From NCBI RefSeq assembly GCF_033095865.1, contig NZ_AP019365.1, positions 1,771,501 to 1,835,500 of the forward strand: DNA of 64,000 bases, given 5' to 3'. Position numbers and translations under genes: made by a program. How positions within the stretch are numbered: position 1 is the first letter of the stretch; every line of letters starts with the position of its first letter. The notes below the pieces were generated by a model. The model did not search any database. It saw nothing but the letters and a program-made list of their open reading frames with translations, and was not told the origin of the DNA. This DNA comes from Pseudomonas sp. KU43P (GTDB lineage Bacteria > Pseudomonadota > Gammaproteobacteria > Pseudomonadales > Pseudomonadaceae). This document shows, piece by piece, positions 59,134 through 64,000 of the stretch.

Positions 59134-59353
59134 GATCGAGCGCCGCCCGCGCGGCGCATCGCGGATAAATCCGCGCCTACATTTGTTGCAACGTGCCACG
59201 GTCTGTCAGGCCATGGTTGTCCGCCTTTGGCGCCCGCCGAGAAATCGCGTCGTACCCCAAGAGCTGGCAACCATGGCCTATCAGGCATAGGTACGTTGCA
59301 ACAAATGTAGGCGCGGATTTATCCGCGATGCGCCGCGCGGGCGGCGCTCGATC
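59134..59353. repeat. 220-bp long-inverted-repeat element, copy C
   Basis: Closest to copy A in orientation and length. The arms differ at a matched pair: CGCGCCTACATTTG at left and TAGGCGCGGATT at right, against CTCC/GGAG in A and B, so the change is compensated on both arms. Confidence 0.85.
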
Positions 59354-59382
59354 CAACAGTCGAAATATCTCTTACGTCCAAC

Positions 59383-60324
59383 TCACTGAGCAGTCACGAC
59401 CTCAGTAGCGTTCGCCTGCGACAGGCTATACACATAAGCCGCCAGCAAATGCACCTTGTCATTCCCCTGAATCTGCGCCTGGGCCGGCATCTGCCCCTGG
59501 CGGCCATAGCGAATGGTCTGCTGCAACTGAGCAAAGCTCGACCCATAGATGAACGCCTGCGGATGGTTCAGGTTCGGTGCCCCCATGGCCGGTGTGCCAT
59601 TGCCTTCAGGCCCGTGGCAGGCCACGCAGTTGGCGGCAAAGATCTCCTTGCCCTTGGCCGCGTCAGCCTTGACCCCTTCCGGCAGGCTGCGGCCGTCGAG
59701 GTTGGTCAGCACATAGGCGGCCACATCGGCCACGCCTTGCTCGCCAATCACCTCGGCCCAGGCCGGCATCACCCCATGGCGGCCGTTCATGATCGACGCC
59801 TTGATGGTTTCCGGCTCGCCACCCCAGCGCCAGTCCTTGTCGGTCAGGTTGGGGAAGCCATAGGCGCCCTTGGCGTCCGAGCCGTGGCACACCGAGCAGT
59901 TGGAGGCGAACAGGCGGCCGCCCATTTTCAGCGCCTGCGGATCCTTGGCCACTTCCTCCACGGGCATGGCGGCGTACTTGGCGAAGATGGGGCCGAACTT
60001 GGCGTCGGCCTTGTCCATTTCCTTCTGCCACTCGTTGACGCCGGTCCAGCCGTTCTCGTAGCCGGGCAGGATGCCTTTCCAGTTGCCCAGGCCCGGGTAG
60101 AGCACCAGGTAGCCAGCGCCGAACACCAGGGTGCCGACGAACAGCCAAAACCACCACTTGGGCAGCGGGTTGTCGTATTCCTCGATGCCATCGAAGCTGT
60201 GCCCCATGGTCTGGTCGGTGGTGTCGCTGCTCTGGCCCTTGCGGGTCGACAGCAGCAGCCAGGCCAGGCCAATCAGGCTGCCGATGGTCAGTACGCTGAT
60301 GTACGTACTCCAGAAGGTTGTCAT
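59383..60324 (-). CDS. ccoP: cbb3 oxidase dihaem subunit CcoP, copy 2
   Basis: A 313-residue paralogue of copy 1 with the same two haem sites ([32 protein letters not shown]) and a shorter loop near residue 90. It overlaps ccoQ-2 by four bases. Part of the ANR-preceded ccoNOQP-2 operon. Confidence 0.96.
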   Translation of the reverse strand: MTTFWSTYISVLTIGSLIGLAWLLLSTRKGQSSDTTDQTMGHSFDGIEEYDNPLPKWWFWLFVGTLVFGAGYLVLYPGLGNWKGILPGYENGWTGVNEWQKEMDKADAKFGPIFAKYAAMPVEEVAKDPQALKMGGRLFASNCSVCHGSDAKGAYGFPNLTDKDWRWGGEPETIKASIMNGRHGVMPAWAEVIGEQGVADVAAYVLTNLDGRSLPEGVKADAAKGKEIFAANCVACHGPEGNGTPAMGAPNLNHPQAFIYGSSFAQLQQTIRYGRQGQMPAQAQIQGNDKVHLLAAYVYSLSQANATEVVTAQ

Positions 60325-60512
60325 TGCTGGGTACTCCTAATGGCGGTTTCCCGGCCCGCAGGCGGCAGGCGGTCGTCGACGAAGGGCAGCAGGCGCGCTT
60401 CGGCGAAATCACGGTCGCGGCGGCGGTTGAACACCCACAGCGAGAGGCCGATGAAGGCGATCATCACCACCAGGGTGCCCAGGCCGCGGATCATGCCGAT
60501 GTCCATTTCCAT
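60321..60512 (-). CDS. ccoQ: cbb3 oxidase small subunit CcoQ, copy 2
   Basis: A 63-residue single-helix protein, [21 protein letters not shown] chose ATG 60512 because GAGGT sits eight bases upstream; ATG 60506 (61 residues) also fits by family. Its C-terminus differs fully from copy 1. Confidence 0.9.
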   Translation of the reverse strand: MEMDIGMIRGLGTLVVMIAFIGLSLWVFNRRRDRDFAEARLLPFVDDRLPPAGRETAIRSTQQ

Positions 60513-60517
60513 CGCAG

Positions 60518-61126
60518 TTACCTCTTGTTCTTGATCGCGGTGCCCAGCACCTGCAGGTAGGCGACCAGGGCGTCCATCTCGGTCTTGCCCTTGACCGCAT
60601 CACGCGCCCCGGCAATGTCCTCGTCGCTGTACGGCACGCCCAGTGTGCGCAGGGTGCGCATCTTGGTGTCGGTGTGGCTGTTGTCGACCTGTTGCGCCAC
60701 CAGCCACGGGTAGGACGGCATCTTCGACTCCGGCACCACGTTGCGCGGGTTGTACAGGTGCGCGCGGTGCCAGTCGTCCGAGTAGCGCCCGCCTACGCGC
60801 GCCAAGTCCGGGCCGGTGCGCTTGGAGCCCCACAGGAATGGGTGGTCCCACACGCTTTCGCCAGCCACCGAGTAGTGGCCGTAGCGCTCGGTTTCGGCGC
60901 GAAACGGGCGGATCATCTGCGAGTGGCAGCCGACGCAGCCTTCGCGGATGTAGATATCGCGCCCTTCGAGCTGCAGCGCGGTGTAGGGCTTCATGCCTTC
61001 CACCGGCTTGTTGGTCACGTCCTGGAAGAACAGCGGGACGATCTGGGTCAGGCCGCCGATGCTGACGGCGAACACCATCAGCAAGGCCAGCAGGCCGACG
61101 TTCTTCTCGATCACTTCATGTTTCAT
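60518..61126 (-). CDS. ccoO: cbb3 oxidase monohaem subunit CcoO, copy 2
   Basis: A 202-residue protein nearly collinear with copy 1, with one CxxCH ([20 protein letters not shown]). ATG 61126 follows the ccoN-2 stop by 13 bases with AGGAGACC upstream; an in-frame start at 61186 would overlap ccoN-2. Confidence 0.95.
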   Translation of the reverse strand: MKHEVIEKNVGLLALLMVFAVSIGGLTQIVPLFFQDVTNKPVEGMKPYTALQLEGRDIYIREGCVGCHSQMIRPFRAETERYGHYSVAGESVWDHPFLWGSKRTGPDLARVGGRYSDDWHRAHLYNPRNVVPESKMPSYPWLVAQQVDNSHTDTKMRTLRTLGVPYSDEDIAGARDAVKGKTEMDALVAYLQVLGTAIKNKR

Positions 61127-61139
61127 CAGGCAGGTCTCC

Positions 61140-62564
<1,425 letters not shown>

Positions 62565-62615
62565 GTATGGGTTCCCATCCACGGTTATTTTGGCAGGCTT
62601 TACAGCGAGGCAAGC

Positions 62616-63308
62616 ATGAGTAATGGGCAAAGTGCCGGTATTGACGGGGATCAATGGGCGAAGATCGGAAATGTCCCAGGCTTGCGCTGCGATCCTCCAT
62701 GGAATCAGGCAGATAGCGCACCCAAGGGGTGCCTGATCCTGGCCCACGGCGCAGGGGCGCCGATGGACAGCGATTTCATGAACGAGATGGCGCAAAGGCT
62801 TGCGGCGCTAGGGGTAGGGGTGATTCGTTTCGAGTTCCCCTACATGGCCGAGCGCAGGGTCGGGGGTGGCAAGCGGCCGCCCAATCCGCAGAAGGTGTTG
62901 CTTGATTGCTGGCGCGAGGTTTACCGGCAGGTGCGACCTTTGGTCACAGGAAAGTTGGCCGTGGGCGGCAAATCGATGGGCGGGCGCATGGCCAGTCTGC
63001 TGGCCGACGAATTGGGCGCGGATGCGCTGGTGTGCCTGGGGTATCCGTTCTATGCGGTGGGCAAACCGGAGAAACCACGGGTCGAGCATTTGGCGCAGTT
63101 GCGCACGCCGACGTTGATCGTGCAGGGCGAGCGAGATGCGTTGGGCAATCGGGAGGCGGTGAAAGGGTATGCGCTGTCACCGGCGATCGAGGTGAGCTGG
63201 CTGGTGGCGGGGGATCATGACCTCAAGCCGCTGAAGGCTTCGGGGTTCAGCCATGAACAGCATCTGCAGGCGGCGGCAGAGCGGGTGGCGGGGTTTCTGC
63301 TGAAATAG
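62616..63308 (+). CDS. Alpha/beta hydrolase (KANL3/Tex30-like)
   Basis: A 230-residue hydrolase-fold protein. [20 protein letters not shown] gives the oxyanion region near residue 39; [20 protein letters not shown] holds the nucleophile motif GGKSMGG near residue 115; [15 protein letters not shown] holds the acid, and VAGDHDLKP near residue 203 the histidine. Substrate unknown. ATG 62616 has GAGG upstream; the ANR site of ccoN-2 lies inside its first 13 codons, so a later start cannot be excluded. Confidence 0.85.
   Translation: MSNGQSAGIDGDQWAKIGNVPGLRCDPPWNQADSAPKGCLILAHGAGAPMDSDFMNEMAQRLAALGVGVIRFEFPYMAERRVGGGKRPPNPQKVLLDCWREVYRQVRPLVTGKLAVGGKSMGGRMASLLADELGADALVCLGYPFYAVGKPEKPRVEHLAQLRTPTLIVQGERDALGNREAVKGYALSPAIEVSWLVAGDHDLKPLKASGFSHEQHLQAAAERVAGFLLK
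62641..62654. promoter_or_regulatory. ANR box upstream of ccoN-2
   Basis: TTGACGGGGATCAA matches TTGAT-N4-GTCAA on the ccoN-2 strand. It lies 77 bp upstream of that gene, a usual distance for activation, and falls within the first codons of the divergent hydrolase. Confidence 0.85.
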
Positions 63309-63311
63309 CGC

Positions 63312-63443
63312 TGGCCTCATCGCCGGCAAGCCGGCTCCCACAGAGTGCGGTGCGATTCTTGGACTGCCCCCAAGGCTTGGATTGGTGTCCAACTTCCTGG
63401 GGGCAGTCCATTCTTGTGGGCGCCGGCTTGCCGGCGATGAGGC
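63312..63443. repeat. REP-type pair with a nested inverted repeat in its spacer
   Basis: Outer arms at about 63315-63342 and 63413-63443. The spacer carries its own inverted repeat, TTGGACTGCCCCCAAGG against CCTGGGGGCAGTCCA, absent from the other REP elements. Confidence 0.8.
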
Positions 63444-63460
63444 CGGTGCAGGCGTGCTGC

Positions 63461-63745
63461 TTAGTCGCGGTACTCGCACAGGTAAGCGGTATCCACCTTG
63501 ACCTGCAGCTGGAACTTGCTGTCGGCAGCCACATTGAACTTGTCGCCGGCGTTGAAGGTTTCCCAGTTGTCGCTGCCTGGCAGCTTGACGGTCAGCGCAC
63601 CGGAAACCACGTGCATGATTTCACGCTTGGCAGTGCCGAACTCGTATTCGCCCGGGGCCATCACACCGACGGTGGCCGGACCTTCGGTGCCTGCGAAGGC
63701 GATCGACTTGACGGTGCCGTTGAAGTACTCATTGACCTGGAACAT
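63461..63745 (-). CDS. ppnP: Pyrimidine/purine nucleoside phosphorylase
   Basis: A 94-residue cupin-fold enzyme (former DUF1255) splitting many nucleosides to base plus ribose-1-phosphate. [40 protein letters not shown] and [20 protein letters not shown] are the family pattern, with the catalytic acidic GEYEFGTA. Its products are bases that could enter the purine routes coded upstream. Start ATG 63745, AGGAGTCGCCC before it. Confidence 0.94.
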   Translation of the reverse strand: MFQVNEYFNGTVKSIAFAGTEGPATVGVMAPGEYEFGTAKREIMHVVSGALTVKLPGSDNWETFNAGDKFNVAADSKFQLQVKVDTAYLCEYRD

Positions 63746-63810
63746 GGGCGACTCCTGAAAGAATGGGGGTGAAAAAGGGCTGGCCAGTATGCCCAAGCCC
63801 ATTCACGCCG

Positions 63811-64000
63811 TCATCTGCTTTCAGGCAGGCTCAAGGGCAGCAGGCGCGCGGTATTGCGCGCATCCTCCAGGGCCCGGTGCTGCTGGCCGCAAAAGTGCAT
63901 GCCGGCCAGTTGCAGGGCTCCGTTGAGCCCGGTCGGGCGCTGCAGGTGGCGGGCCTTGGCGAAGCGCTGCTTGAGGTTGATGTGGGGCAGGGTGCGCAAC
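63811..64000 (-). CDS. 3'-5' exonuclease (DEDDh type), 3' part (5' end outside window)
   Basis: Sixty-two C-terminal residues are visible; the frame runs off the window's edge at 64000. HRALEDARNTARLL has the Exo III HxxxxxD pattern of DEDDh exonucleases such as RNase T or inhibitor-of-KinA-like nucleases. The N-terminal Exo I motif is not in view. Confidence 0.7.
   Translation of the reverse strand, partial: LRTLPHINLKQRFAKARHLQRPTGLNGALQLAGMHFCGQQHRALEDARNTARLLPLSLPESR

Overview
The window looks like a chromosomal segment of a Pseudomonas of the P. putida group. The GC-rich codon use, the REP-like palindromes, the two tandem cbb3 oxidase operons beside anr-hemN, and the gene order (smc-zipA-ligA, ffs, dnaX-ebfC-recR) all fit that lineage; the species call is inference. 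I see no tRNA or rRNA genes, prophage, insertion sequence or CRISPR array.

Layout. Positions 1-6.1 kb hold the 3' end of a SAM methyltransferase (with a partial tandem duplication of its tail), a MscS channel, an orphan sulfate-binding protein, a voltage-gated K+ channel and a urea transporter. From 6.4 to 33.9 kb lies a purine catabolism island: pyk, ttuD, glxR, hyi and gcl (glyoxylate to pyruvate); a GlcG-like gene, a RutR-like TetR regulator and a DUF808 protein; two Tsx-like porins, an NCS2 permease, puuD, allA, uraD and puuE; divergent hiuH; an AzgA-type permease with a divergent GntR regulator; aqpZ; guaD and xdhABC; and a second GntR regulator. Positions 33.9-41 kb are housekeeping (smc, zipA, ligA), followed by the SRP RNA gene, a MerR/DUF2938 pair, a periplasmic binding protein, dnaX-ebfC-recR and apt. 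Positions 47.4-62.6 kb form a microaerobic respiration block: anr, hemN, a TauE/SafE protein, ccoS-ccoI-ccoH-ccoG, ccoNOQP-1 and ccoNOQP-2. The end holds an alpha/beta hydrolase, ppnP and a partial exonuclease.

How it works together. The island encodes a nearly continuous route guanine -> xanthine -> urate -> 5-hydroxyisourate -> OHCU -> allantoin -> allantoate -> (step missing here) -> ureidoglycolate -> glyoxylate -> tartronate semialdehyde -> glycerate -> 2-phosphoglycerate, with pyruvate kinase at the end and importers for bases, nucleosides and urea. No allantoicase is present. A 10-bp palindrome, TTGTRTACAA, recurs at the gcl/glcG, puuE/hiuH and azgA/gntR intergenic regions and is a strong candidate operator for the GntR protein at 25157. 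ANR boxes precede hemN and ccoN-2 but not ccoN-1, which matches a constitutive oxidase and an oxygen-responsive one.

The least ordinary DNA is in the repeats: fourteen REP-type elements with the same arms and variable spacers, one carrying eight 22-23 bp palindromic tandem units, one pair showing a tandem duplication with an inverted spacer, and three copies of a 218-251 bp long-inverted-repeat element.
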